Source: Jacaranda mimosifolia (taxonomy: Eukaryota; Streptophyta; Magnoliopsida; Lamiales; Bignoniaceae). Taken from it: a DNA stretch of 64,000 nucleotides. A program made the position numbers and the translations under genes. This document shows positions 34,661 to 47,254 of the stretch, piece after piece. How positions within the stretch are numbered: the first letter of the stretch is position 1; the number at the start of each line of letters is the position of its first letter. The DNA lies in assembly GCA_018894105.1 (NCBI GenBank), contig CM032129.1, positions 30,893,468 to 30,957,467 on the forward strand. The letters are read 5' to 3'. The notes below the pieces were generated by a model that saw nothing but the letters and a program-made list of their open reading frames with translations, had not been told where the DNA came from and did no database searches.

Positions 34661-35995
34661 CTATTGCAGGAGTTCTAGGAGGTGATTTGAATCTACGTTT
34701 AGTCGTCAATGTTTACAAGTTCATCTTTGACCAGTAGTCGCTGTTAATGGATTGCGATTTCTATTTACTCTTCTTTAATGGTCTGCGGGCCTGCTATCTT
34801 CAAGTCCTATTTACTTAAGTTTGTGCAAATTTTGCTTCATTTTTCATATTTTCCTGGTGTGGATTTCCATGAGTGGAGCGACAAAGAATGAATCCATATT
34901 AAATATTTAAACAACTTTTGACCCTTTTTAATTATTTATGTTAAAACTATCTTCTCACCACGGACATCAAATATTGATTAAAAATTTTATATTTAGCAAG
35001 GTAAATTTATCTAAATCAAGAATGAAAATGATAGCTTTAGACTCATTTCTCATTCTCTCTTAAATAAATAAAGTTCGCCCTCAATTAGTTCCCTTAATTA
35101 AATAAAATTTGCCATTAATCTCTGCACTGATAAATTAGATCTTTCCCCATTGTTTTACTCACCACGAGAAAGACAAATGAGAAATGTATACTATTTAAAG
35201 TTGGTCCTCAACCTATTCTCTTAATAAAGTATAACTTGCCCCTGACTCTAAATCGATCAGCCAATAGTATAACCTGCCCCTGACTCCTAAATCGATCATC
35301 TGAATATATCGGTCGAGAATTCATTGAGAGTTTATTTTCATAAAAAATGATATAACCTTTTATTCTATGATATTAAATAATAATAACAATAAAATAAAGA
35401 AAAGAGTTAGTACTACGACATGGTGGGTTTTAATAGGCAAATGTCATGAATGATGCCTTCCCATGCTCAGAGAGAGCTTGCCCTAAACCAATTTATGAAA
35501 AATAAGAGACTGCTAAGCAAAAATAATGACTTTATATGAAATCAAAAGATTAATCTGGAACACACAAGTTATGTCAGTTCTAGTGTGTCGCATTCTTTCA
35601 CAGACAACTTCTAATCAAGCAACAAATCCAATTTTCATGAGTTGTTACAAATAATGGTAGCACTCCCCACAATTGGAGTGGGTCATGTTTTAAGGATCAC
35701 AAACACACTATAACTCTTTAATCAACAAATATTCAACTTCACCAAAGCAAGAACAGGCATGCAAAAGGCAATTGGGCACAAAACCCATCTGATAATTATT
35801 AAAATCATTACATCATTATATGTACATTTAAAAATGGACAAATGTAGCATCTGTAACAATGAATAGAACCCAAAAAAAGGAAGAAGATGAAAAGGCATGC
35901 TGTATGGTAATATACCTACAACTCTCATCTTGCACAGTAGTAACCCTGCATCCAGTGACCTAGACTCAGGGGAGAAAAGAATTAAGAATCTTGCT
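34661..35995. other. Intergenic between bL21m and MUCI70-like genes
   Basis: Nothing recognised beyond short duplicated phrases (for example near 35225-35300, TATAACTTGCCCCTGACTC and a second similar copy). The right end should hold the 3' UTR of the MUCI70-like gene. Confidence 0.5.
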
Positions 35996-38900
35996 TTAGA
36001 CAAAATTTTGATTTGTGCCGGCATCTTTACTGCCAGTAATGACTTTCCGGTGACGCCTGGACCTCCTGTCTTTCCCACGCTTAGTGGGTGGAATCTTCTT
36101 AATCGGACTAATTGTGGTGCTGTCGGCTAGAATCCCAGGCGAGGTTTTGTTTAAATTCTCATCAGTTATGGTTATGGGCGGCGGAGGATGGACGATAGCA
36201 ATACCATTGGGAGGTGGATGGGGAGACCAGTGGTCAAGCAAGTCTCTGTGGTAACCCTGCAGCAGTAGACAAGCTGTAAAGTTGCATACTAATGGAAGTT
36301 TAGTGGTGATCATCAGGTAGGCCAAACTATTTCGACGTATTATTCCTATTGCCACGCATATGGTGTGGGGTTTGTCCTGAAAAGGCACCACAAAGTGTGG
36401 GAGAAAAGAAATAGCTTATAAACTATTTCAATCCCTCGACTCCTTTTGATGTCGGACAATTAGGTATCATCACTTATAATATGAACACGACATGCAGGCG
36501 GAGATACATAGGATCTGAACCAATGAAACTAAATTTCCTAAATTTTATCTTTAAAGAAACACTGAAAAGAAACAGTATATGAAAGAACCTCATTCTCACC
36601 TCTTAGAAATAAATATTTATGACGCAATAAAATTTACCTGGATCACAAAATTGCGTCTTTCACAGTCCAAGAACATATTGATGGTGTAATTAGTCTTCAG
36701 CCGGATCTTGTCCCTTACGATGGAAAAACTTATCTGGTCTCTTGCAGTAAAACGGTCTACCTCATTAAACCATAGACAGGTGAAGAGGTTGGCGATTGGA
36801 ATGTGCTCCTTAATTATCACACATCCTTCAGGAACATCTGGAAAACCACACTCAAATAAGTTTAACCAAATCCAAATAGGAAAATAGAAAAAAGGGGAAA
36901 TAATTAAGCACTGCTTCCCTACCGCTAGTAATGGGCAGCTTATCCACAGAATATGGTGTTAAACCCTCCTTTTTATAAAATTCAATCTGGAAATCAATGG
37001 AAGAATTATCGTACTTCCCAGCAGCTTTATTAGCTTCTGCTTCTACAAACACATCGAAACGCTTATAATGCCTTGATATCGCAAAGCTTGCATTTTTTCT
37101 CCACAAAAACCTGTAACAATAGTAAAAAGAAACTTCATTTAGAACACATTTCTCGTGGAGAAGGTAAACATTCTATTTGTTGTAGATGCATAAGCATGTG
37201 TTGAAGTGGATATTGCCAGTAACTATTTTACCCATTTATCAAGAGAATCAAAATTATATGTATCCACTTATTTTCAGAATAAGTTCCACAAGTGCATGGA
37301 TCAAATTTACCCAAGTGGCTGGGAGCAACAATGAAACCATGAATAGATCCATCCATACTATTATTGCCCAAAAATTGAACAAAGAAATGCCCTAGCGCCA
37401 AATAACATAAATTTTCCTTGCCTTACGTATAATGAAGCTAGATCTAAAATGTCATTCATGAGATTTTGAGTGTAATAGTCGGTCGTCAAAGTATGAAGAT
37501 GTCGTAATATCTGGTCGTTGGATAGGAAACAGAAAAACTACATGAAGTACCTAGTATACCATTCAAAGAAGACAATAGTGCGAGTTATTAGGATTGCAAG
37601 TCACCACAGATTTAGTAGTTAACAAGTATGTGTTATGAATGCATTAAGAAAACCCATGATAGCACAATCATGCTCTCATGTTATATAACCTAAAGTTTGT
37701 TAAACAATAGCTGATTGTCAATCATTTATTTGATCTACTAAAAATTTATGCCAACGAGCTGATATGAAAAATGATAAGATCTAAGTCAATTGAAGGATGT
37801 TGGGCTTTTCTATGGTAACATAGCCATGAAATTCAACGGTTAGACTACTGATGAAATCATATTTTGCAAATGAAGTGACATCAAATAAGTCTGCTTGTAC
37901 CATGTGGATGTACCTCTCGAGAATTTGAACTGGATCCACAACCAGCTCAAGTTTTGCATCAATCCACAATGAATACCGGGCATTAGGGAAAAGCCGATGA
38001 AGTAGTAGCTTGGGAACCTACCATTGCAAAAGCAAAACACAGTCAACAAATTTTAGACAGCAATAGCACAGCAGCATTATTTACAAAGGCTAAACAGACA
38101 TAAACTAAAACCTAGTGAAGCACCACAGATAACTATCAAAACTAGATGAGGCATGCCCAAAAAAATGATACAGAAGAGACTAACTACTAAAAACAGAATA
38201 TCATTATTTGTAATGCCCTATGTATTGTGGATTGAGATATATTGGACCATTATGTTGAATACTCTTTTTGTTCAACGTGGTAGAATGGAACAAAAGAATT
38301 TACAGATGATATTTAGCTCCCCTCCAAAATTCGGACCATTTTCGACTCATAATTGGTAATTCCACCAATATCAGAATATCAACATACATTCCAATATTAA
38401 TGGTATTAGAAAGATCAGAAACCATGACATGGAAAGTTCAAGTAGCAGAAAGAAGGTTTCTTCCTGATATATAAGATGCCATTATTATTTCAGTAAGCAG
38501 GAAATGAGCAACATTCAGATGAAGAGGAATAAACACCTGAATATTGAATTAACATCAGAGAGCAGTCCTCATTAGGGTAATCTTCTTGGAATAGCGATCA
38601 AGTTTCAAATCTAATAGTTTAAAATGGTTTTTCGCCAAAAGGATTTTCCTTGATGCGCATACATCAATTGGAAGACTTCATTAAGTAAAGATATTTCATG
38701 CTAAATCTAGGCAAATGATAATGTCATGGAATAATTAGCCATTAATGATTCATTGAGAGAAGTAAAAAGGGCACCATCAAGTTCCCTGGGGAATATAGAC
38801 TATTTCATTTTTATACAATTTGGTAAATGAAGAGCATGGTAGAGGAGTTGACTAAGTTACTAGGACATGGAGTAAATTATTTCTGTTTCTTTTTATCATC

Positions 38901-41444
38901 TCTCTGTTATTTCCTTAATTTACATTTTTCTTGAGGTTCATTAATTCTTTTAATTATTGAACTCCTTTGCACCCATATATGGTTTCCCTACACTTTTACC
39001 TCCATATCACTTCTTCATCTCAACCAAAAAGGTAACCTTTACTGCCACCTCTATTTCCCTGAACCAAGAACAGGCTTATTTCATCTAAATGTATATATTC
39101 AGCTGTGTATTTCGGGATAGATTACACTCCTTAAACCATGTTTTTCAACTATGTTTCAGGCAGCTTCAATTGATAAAGATAAACAAAATTTGCCATAAAA
39201 ACACAGAAACGAAAAACATCCAAAACATGAGCCTTTGGTTGATTGTGTCCATGGTGATAGCATTTCGCGAAAATTAAAAGCTATAACACTAAAATAATAT
39301 TTCACTTTAAAAATATCAAAGCTATATAGGAACCATCAAGACAGAAAATTATCTGTTTAAATAAATTTAATTTGCTCCTCAAATTCAGTCACAATGTCAT
39401 AAACTTCAGAATTCCAGCAGCAAAAGTTCACTATAGAAGATCAAAGAAAAATAAATTTCCTATCTCCATATTGCCTGCAAGGATGAGAAAATGGTAGATA
39501 TCTTAATTATCAAATTATGTGAGTTTCTCAACCTCCCCTGAAACCAACCCCATTCTGAATCACCACCACCACCACCATCAAAAATCACATAGAGGTTATT
39601 TTTCTAGGTTATAACTGAGAACTCTGACTTCAACACGAGGAATAAACCAGCTAATTTCTAGGGCATTTACCTTTCCATTCCGTCTTGGATCAGAATAAGG
39701 TAGATTGCGGACAACTATTATTCTCCACAGCCCAACTTTCTTGTCACTGCCAAGCACACTAGAATTCCTCAGAAAAGCTTCTGTTTCTTCATCCACAAAC
39801 ATATGAAAGCAGACACTCCTTTTGGCATATTCACTAATACCCTTGGGTTGCCTTATTAAGTCAAATGCCCCTGGTCAAGAATGCATTTTCTACATTAATT
39901 AACATAAAAATTTACAATTAAAACTAAATACGATATAGGTGCCTCATACCAAATATTGCTGATGCGACCACCACTCCTCGACAAGTTTCCATCTCAAGAA
40001 GATCAGAGTCATCAATGTCAAAACCTGTCTGATGACCTGGTCTCACTCCTCTGACAAACCTATTACAAGTACACCAAACATAAGAAAAAGACAGGCAAAA
40101 ACAGCTGATAAGCCGTAAGTAATTAATTAAAAAGGCACGGGCACAAACTTTCATATAAAATAAATTGATAAAATCCAAGGTATTCAGACTAAACTGCCCA
40201 AAGAAAACCATCATACCCGCAATGCACACTCATTGACTCTCTTACATCATAGGAATCACTCCTCTGTCTCAGTGAAGGATATCCACCGAATTCTGAACCC
40301 CCAAATTCAGATTTGGTTAAATTTTCTTCATGAATATATGTCAAATCTTTAAGAACAGGAGAAAAAGATGGTGCCTTTGGCATTAGAGCAACAGCATCTT
40401 CCACAGGCAGGTAGCATACAGGACAAGCTGCAAGAACAAACAGCAGGAAAATCCACTAAATGAATCATAAAAGTAGGATTTCAAGATCACATAATCTTCC
40501 TAAAAAAGTCAACCAATTCTTGAAAGAAAGAGTGAAGAAATACTCACGACGTGGTCCTGTCCGCTTTTTATCTGCTGGTGGCGGAGGCAAGGTAAAATGC
40601 TCACATGGATTACCAGGAGGAAGTTTGTATCCAGTAAAAAACACAAGGGGTGGTGGTGGAGAAGGAAAAGACAGGGTAGCATTTGCACTTCTCTCCACTT
40701 CCATAATTGGAGAAGACGAAATTTCACTGGCAGTAACCCTTTCCTCAGATGTTTTCCCAGATACAATATTTATGGTCGGAATAATGCTTTCTCGAGCATC
40801 TTCACCTGCAAGTAACCGGAATAATACCGTAACCAAATCTTTTTTAATCATAACCGATCAACATATTGATCCAAATAAAAACTCTCCACATGGATCAGAT
40901 GCAAAAACTGGCTTCACAATAAACCCTTATCATTCAGCAAACCTCTACCAATATTACACTATCAAAGCACGCAAAAACATAGGCAAAATACATGAATATT
41001 CGGCATATATTTCTCCAGAACTTCCATAGTTGAATGCATAACTAGAATAGCTTGACACATCTGGTTTCATTGCCCAATCACATGCTCAGCAATCATTTAA
41101 AAATCTAATCTATCCCATGTTCTCTGTATCTTCTCAATCCAAAATAAAACAGCAGATGGAGAATATGAAACCAAACCTTTGCCAACAATTAACACCCACA
41201 TGAACACTGCAAGGGAAACAAGACACAGGAGCAGCATTCCGACCTCCTTTCGAGGGGCAACTTTGAAGATCCAATGGAACAATCTCTCCTTTTCCTTGAG
41301 CATCTTAGGAGGCTTTCTTGAGACAGGTGGTGTAGTTTGTAGTGGTAAAGATAACGAACCGTTCTGAATTTGCTGCAATGACCCATAACTTCCTGATCGA
41401 AGACCCAATGACCCTGTAGTCATTGTTGTCCCCTCAATCGCCAA
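35996..41444 (-). CDS. MUCI70/TOD1-type Golgi glycosyltransferase, nine exons
   Basis: Minus-strand exons: 41444-41177, 40805-40548, 40427-40217, 40059-39950, 39870-39671, 38017-37914, 37110-36923, 36837-36638 and 36256-35996. All introns are GT-AG, the phases agree and the total is 1800 bp (599 residues), close to Arabidopsis MUCI70. The N-terminus has GSLGLRSGSYGSLQQ, then one membrane anchor at residues about 68-87 (MLLLCLVSLAVFMWVLIVG), a Pro-rich stem, and the DUF616 domain with RPCPVCYLP, GFDIDDSDLLEMETCRGVVV, the DAK motif in YSLWIDAKLELVVDP, and FLWRKNASFAISRHYKRFDV. The C-tail is basic (KRGKDRRSRRHRK). This fits a type II Golgi protein; the Arabidopsis relative is needed for seed-mucilage xylan and pectin. 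The substrate of this copy is inferred only. The start could instead be the second Met (MTTGSLG), seven residues in. Confidence 0.93.
38018..39670 (-). other. Long MUCI70 intron, nothing else recognised
   Basis: A 1.65-kb intron between exons 5 and 6. No repeat ends, RNA or extra exon recognised. Confidence 0.7.
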
Positions 41445-44400
41445 ACTTCACCTCTCATCTCCCCCTTTCCCTCATCCACAGTTTTCCAACTATTGGATAT
41501 TCAATCCTCCACAAGAACCTCAAAAGGCAACTTTTTTGTTAGTATCTAATCCTTCTCACCTCCAAATTTAGACTCAAATCGTAAAAGCTAACCCAAATTT
41601 GGATCTTTATCTCTTTGCCGCTATATATTCACTTAAGCCAACCCAATCTTGCCAAAGAATATGAATTAATGCTGAATTCTCCCAAAAGTTCTGAGACCTA
41701 CTTGACTAAATAGACCAACATCAATAACAATGATCAGTCTCTACTGAAGAATACCAATGACTCTAGCGCAGACTATACAGAAACAAAATAAAATAAAATA
41801 ATTAAAAAAAATAACAGCAGTACAGTTTTGAGCAATAAGATCCCAAGTCCCAACTATAGCTGGAGGAAACACAGATAAAAATTTTCAATCTGTGCAAATT
41901 ATAGCCAACAGAAACTCATGCCTTTGTGTTCGGATTGAACCATAATCCTATGATTGAGAAAACATTTAAGTCCAAAACTACGCACTCCAATCCCACAAAT
42001 CAAGAAAGAAACCACTTGGAATTGAACTCGAAGTCCAGTTGTTATAAAGAACTGAAACGCGCAAAAAAGAAGAAAATTAACGAAATAAAAAAGAATAATT
42101 TTACGAACAAATAAATGAATAAGCCAAAAAAATTATCGGCTGAAAAGGGTAATTGATTTCTAGGGTTTGTTTGAAATCTATATAGGTCAAAAGTCCCTTT
42201 TAATTGGAGAATGTATTTGCTTTAAATATATTTTTTTGTCTGAAGATCTTTGAAATATTTACATGAGTAATAATTCAATAAATCAGTGGGAAAATCATTA
42301 ATGTTAACATGCGCCATGTGCGCTAGAGATTTAGACGGCAGGTCCAATCAGGATGTTAGCCCTTTGGCAACAATTTTATCAATGATGTTTATTTTGGTTT
42401 AGGGCCCCATGATTTCTGTTTTTGACTTTTTTTTTATTATTATTTACACCTATGTACATCAAAGTCTGTTCAAATTTGAAGTCTTGACCCCCATATAGAC
42501 TTATGCTGCTGGGTCACAGCCACTCGATCTGTTTTTGACTTTATTGCAATTAGATTAAACTAATTTTTTATTTTCATAAGAAATTAATGAGAATATGAAC
42601 AATCTCTTACACTTATCTTCTTTTTTTTTTTTTAAATATATGTTTACATAGCTACGCACATCAATAATTCATTAAAATTTTATTCGTGAATCTCTCACAT
42701 ATAAGTGTGAGAGCAATATCACTAAATCAATTGACTATTCAACGATCAATCACCTAATTGAATTAGTTTCAATTTATTGAAAAAAAATTAATTTATCTCA
42801 CACTTTGAGATTATAATAATCAATATATTTATTGTTATTACTCAAATCAAATATTTCAAATGATAGAAAATTACAGTAATCATTGAACAAAAGATTACTA
42901 TGATAGCCATTTTCCCCTGTATTTTTTTTTCGTATAGAAAAGACATTTGTGAAGATTTTTGCTCACCTTGTATAAAATTTGGAAGAATGTTATCGTTTTT
43001 TAGAATAAAACCAAACATTTGCCTCAAAATATAATATTTTTTCCTCTCAAAACATTATTAAAAAGTTATAATCGTTTCAAATTATTAAATCAATTAAAAC
43101 TATATATATTTATATATTTAGATTATTATTTATTATAAATATATATTTTAAATTATTATTTCATTATAAAAATAAACAAAATTTGATGCAATACCACTAA
43201 TCTAACAAAACTTTGATAAAACAATATTTATAGTAGAATTTGTCTTTTTTTTTAGTGTAAAATTAAACACGTCTCCATCCTTAACACATTTTTCTATCTC
43301 ATTATTAAAGCGTATTATCTCAAAACTATCTTCCCAAAACACTCCAAAAATAAAATCAAATTCTTGAAGTAAATTAATATTTCATTTCTACACATATGTG
43401 TTGATTGCAATAATAAAGAGTCAAACTATGAATTATTATTACTAGTTTAGTTTTAGACTTTTATGGTATTGATTACTTAATGATTGTTTTCATTTTCATT
43501 TTATGTGTTCAGCATTTTCACGAGTTAAAGAGTTAGTTATAATTTTGAAAATGAAAATAAAATTATATTTAAATGTATGTATAATTTATTAGTTTTAAAA
43601 TGCTAATTGATACTTTATTTTAAATTAAATTTGAATTTAATTTATATAATAACAGGATAATAGAGTATAATTATGAAAAATTGAAAATGAAGTTAAAAAA
43701 TATTTTCAATGAAACAGTATATAAATTAATATTTTTTAGTTTTTAAATAGTGATGAAAATAAAAAGGATTTTGAACATAAAAAGAAAGGAACATTTAAAA
43801 ATTAAGTTATTTATTATATTTTAAAAGTAGCTGCCTAGTAGTGTCACAGTCAATGCTCTGAGTCGTATAGGAGTATGCCAAATCGAATTATAATAATTAA
43901 GGCAAGGCCAATTTCTTCCTATAGGCAATTTATCCTCAAGCAAGGGGCAAGGGCCAACAGATCCGCATTAGCTAGGTAAAATCTTAAGGTAATGTTTGGT
44001 TATGTTTTATATGTTTTGTATTATGTATTTCGGGAGAATAAATTTTGGGAGTGGAGTTGGAAAATGTAAAGATTGTATTGGAAAATGCAATTGATATTTG
44101 TTTATGTTTTGGAAAATATAATTTGATTGTTTAATTGCAAGATAAAAATATTTAAGGAAAAAAAAGCGAGGAATATAGTACGGAATTGAAGAAAATTATT
44201 TTTGTCAAAAATATATGACGAGAAAATTTGAACAAATAGTTATTCGTTAGTTTGTGTGGCTCCAACACCCGCAAAGAAAAAATAATTAAGAAATAATTAT
44301 TTGTTTTGAATAACTGAACTCAAATATTTAGGTTTCATTGCTTGCCAGTTGCCATGATAGGATTGGATGTAACTGATAAGTGTAGGATTCATTATCTAGA

Positions 44401-45606
44401 AAATATATACTTTGTTTGGTTGCTTGAATTACTAATTTAGATATCCTAATTTTGATATCGTCAGTTGCTCGGATACTTAAAATTGTAATTTATGTTAAGT
44501 GTGAAATATCAATTTCATCCCCCAACTTGTTTTGACAATATTTAAACTATCTTCATTGAAAAGCTTTAAATACATGTAATGATGCAGTGAGTAAGTCTCT
44601 ATTTTTAAACTTTTTTTCCTCAAATAGTTCAAAGTTTATTAGCACTAGAAAAGAGTTGATTTTTATTTTGAAAAAATAATTAACTTTCAAATTTTATAAA
44701 ATCATACACTTATTTCACAAATTAGGCTATTTTAGATTCAATATGCTTATGGATACTAGTTTGTAATTTCACATAATAAATTCATATTGAGTGTAAATTT
44801 ATATTTGAAAAATATTATTTATTTTTAATTTACAAAAAAATAAAAAAATTGTTATGAAATCTTATTATCATGGAAGAAAAAGTTCTCATATCAAAATTTA
44901 TATTTTTTAGAAAAATATTGTATAAAAAATCTTATAAAAATAAACTTGACTACACAAATAATTTAGTGTTTTCTTAAAACTCAGTTATATAAATCAAGTT
45001 TTTAGTAATATATACATATTTTTTAATTAAGTTTATATTTAGTTTATGTACAGAGATAATTTCGTCATTTGATATATTAATCTCAATATTTCTACTCCTA
45101 GAATTATTAATCACACAAATAGGATAAGATACATAATCCCAATACTTTAAAATAAAATATCAGGGTCGAGCTTTTTATTAATTATAAATTTTAATCGCAA
45201 CAACCAAACAATTAACAAAGGAGAAAAATCATTTTCTAAGTCATTTCCCACCTTGAGGGTGCAATTGATTAAAAAACAATGCGTTAGTTATTTTCCATCA
45301 ACAACTCATAAAACCCACAATTAATAAATTTTATTAATATGGTTTCTAGTCATATTTCTGTAGTGATAGAGAGTTGAGACTTATTGATGAATGTCTTCTT
45401 AGAGTAGAAGGCCAATTAAATTTTTTCCAAGATGTTTGCATAGTAGTGGATAGTAACTAGCAATTAAGGAAATAAAAGGCTAATTAGGAAATAGATTATT
45501 ATTTTTTTTTTCTTAATCATAACTTTTTTCAATGAAAAAACTATTAACTTCCAGCGGAAGTTGAAAAGGAGACAAGTGACATGATGAGAATCTAAATCAA
45601 GCCTAA
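41445..45606. other. Intergenic, AT-rich
   Basis: The first few hundred bases must hold the MUCI70-like promoter and 5' UTR. Near 43990-44060 a TTTGGTTATGTTTTATATG phrase resembles one end of the Tourist-like elements, and 44342-45215 has weak resemblance to the 14840 element, but no closed element could be drawn. Nothing else recognised. Confidence 0.5.
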
Positions 45607-45944
45607 GGAAGTGTTTGATTATGTTTTTTGTGTGATTTTATTATGTGTCTATTATGTATTTTTGGAGAATAAATTATTGGAGAATGTAAAAGTTATTTTT
45701 TGGCATACTTGTTTATGTTTTGTGGGAGATATTTTCACTGTAGCAGTCAAATCAATATTTTTTTTGCTGAATTTTTGGAATAAAAATGAAATTGAGTGAT
45801 TTTTTTAATATTATAATAATAATAAAATATATATAATATATGTATGTGTATGTTGAAAAATGTGTATTTGGGAAGAAAGATGAAAATATATTTGATTATA
45901 TTTTTTCAAAATATTGTTATGAAAAAACATAATCAAACACTTCC
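45607..45944. mobile_element. Tourist-like (PIF/Harbinger) MITE, 338 bp
   Basis: Perfect 23-bp terminal inverted repeats, each beginning GGAAGTGTTTGATTATG, are flanked by the 3-bp duplication TAA (45604-45606 and 45945-45947). The interior is AT-rich and non-coding. The intact ends suggest a fairly young copy. Confidence 0.92.
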
Positions 45945-45947
45945 TAA

Positions 45948-46528
45948 ATTTTTCTAAAAATTTTATGATTACTCCCTAAAAGGGGAAGAAATTTTTTAAT
46001 TGTATTCTTCCTAATATGTCAAATCAAGAGGACGACATTTCAAGCAATGAAAGGAATGGGAGGTAGGTAAGCATGCCCCTTTCAACTTTTTTTTATAGCC
46101 AATGGACTTATGTTAAATATCGAAAACTCTTATTAAAAGGATGTCCATGATCTATTGATTTATCTAAAAAATATCATGAATCATAAAAAGAATACATCAC
46201 GATATATTTCGAATTTCAGAATTCAGACACAGATATTTTATACTATGTAAAAGACTTATACCATTGATTCATAAAATAATCGATAACTTTTTTAAATATT
46301 TGCAAACAATGCCTTAATAACTGGTAAATGTCGATGAATACCTTATTTTTGAAATCAATAAATTGTTATAATTGAATTAAAATACTTTAAGAGCGAGTTT
46401 ATACAGCATACTGGGGGAACATAAAGCACGATTTTGTATTCTAATCGCTAGCTATCATTTTTTTCAATTGCATAAAATATAAGATATATAAATTTTACTA
46501 AATAAAAAGTTGCTTACATAGTCTGAAG
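45948..46528. other. Intergenic, nothing recognised
   Basis: AT-rich, no recognisable feature. Confidence 0.5.
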
Positions 46529-47246
46529 TAGGGATGAGAAACGGTTAGGTCACCCGTTAGGGGTCTACGATCTAGCCTATTTGAGGTATAAGCCGGCCTA
46601 ACCTATTTAATAAATAGATCATATTTAGACTTTTAGAAAAGTCTATTTACTTAAAAAGGCTAGGTATATGATTTTAAAAAAACCTATAAAAGCTATCAGG
46701 TCAGCCTATATAGTTTAATTATGTTAATATATATTTAATTATTTATAATACTTATATTATTGCTTTTATATTTTATATCAATTAGTTTTATTAATTTTAA
46801 TAATTATATATATGTTCTTAATTAATATATAATCATTTTATTTCAAATTTTTTATTTAACTTATAATAATGCTTGGTTATACTTTTCTCTTTGTTAAGAT
46901 AAACGTATTATAATAGCTAATTATTTTTACTTAATATAAATTATAGAATTTTTAGGTCTATTAAGGTCTATCAAAGTTTTAAGCATATTAAGACCTAAGC
47001 CTATTAAGAGTTTGAATTTATATAAAATTTAAGTCTAATTATAATATTAATGAAAATAAACTTTTTCAAGTCAAGTCTAAGATTTGAAAAAATCTAAAAA
47101 TGCTATGTCAGATTTAAAAAAAAAAAAAAACCTTATCAAGTAATAAACTAAGTTTAAACTTACAAAATATGCAACAAATTTAACTTACTTAAAGCAAAAT
47201 TTAGCCTAACCTAGCCTAACTTAGCTTATTCCCATTCCCACCCCTA
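46529..47246. mobile_element. hAT-type non-autonomous element, 718 bp
   Basis: The ends read TAGGGATGAGAAACGG and, on the other strand, TAGGGGTGGGAATGGG. The flanks GTCTGAAG (46521-46528) and GTGTGAAG (47247-47254) match at 7 of 8. The interior carries short repeats of the AGGTCTATTAAG and TAGCCTAACC type. Confidence 0.85.
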
Positions 47247-47254
47247 GTGTGAAG

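Noticed and set aside
41097..41176. Continuation of the MUCI70 first exon to a stop at 41097
   Set aside because: The donor G|GTTTGG at 41176-41175 joins in frame to the next exon (EDARESI), and the full spliced frame of 1800 bp fits the family.
43990..45240. One large MITE-like element with TTTGGTTATG termini
   Set aside because: Left-end phrases are present, but no matching right terminus or target duplication could be found.
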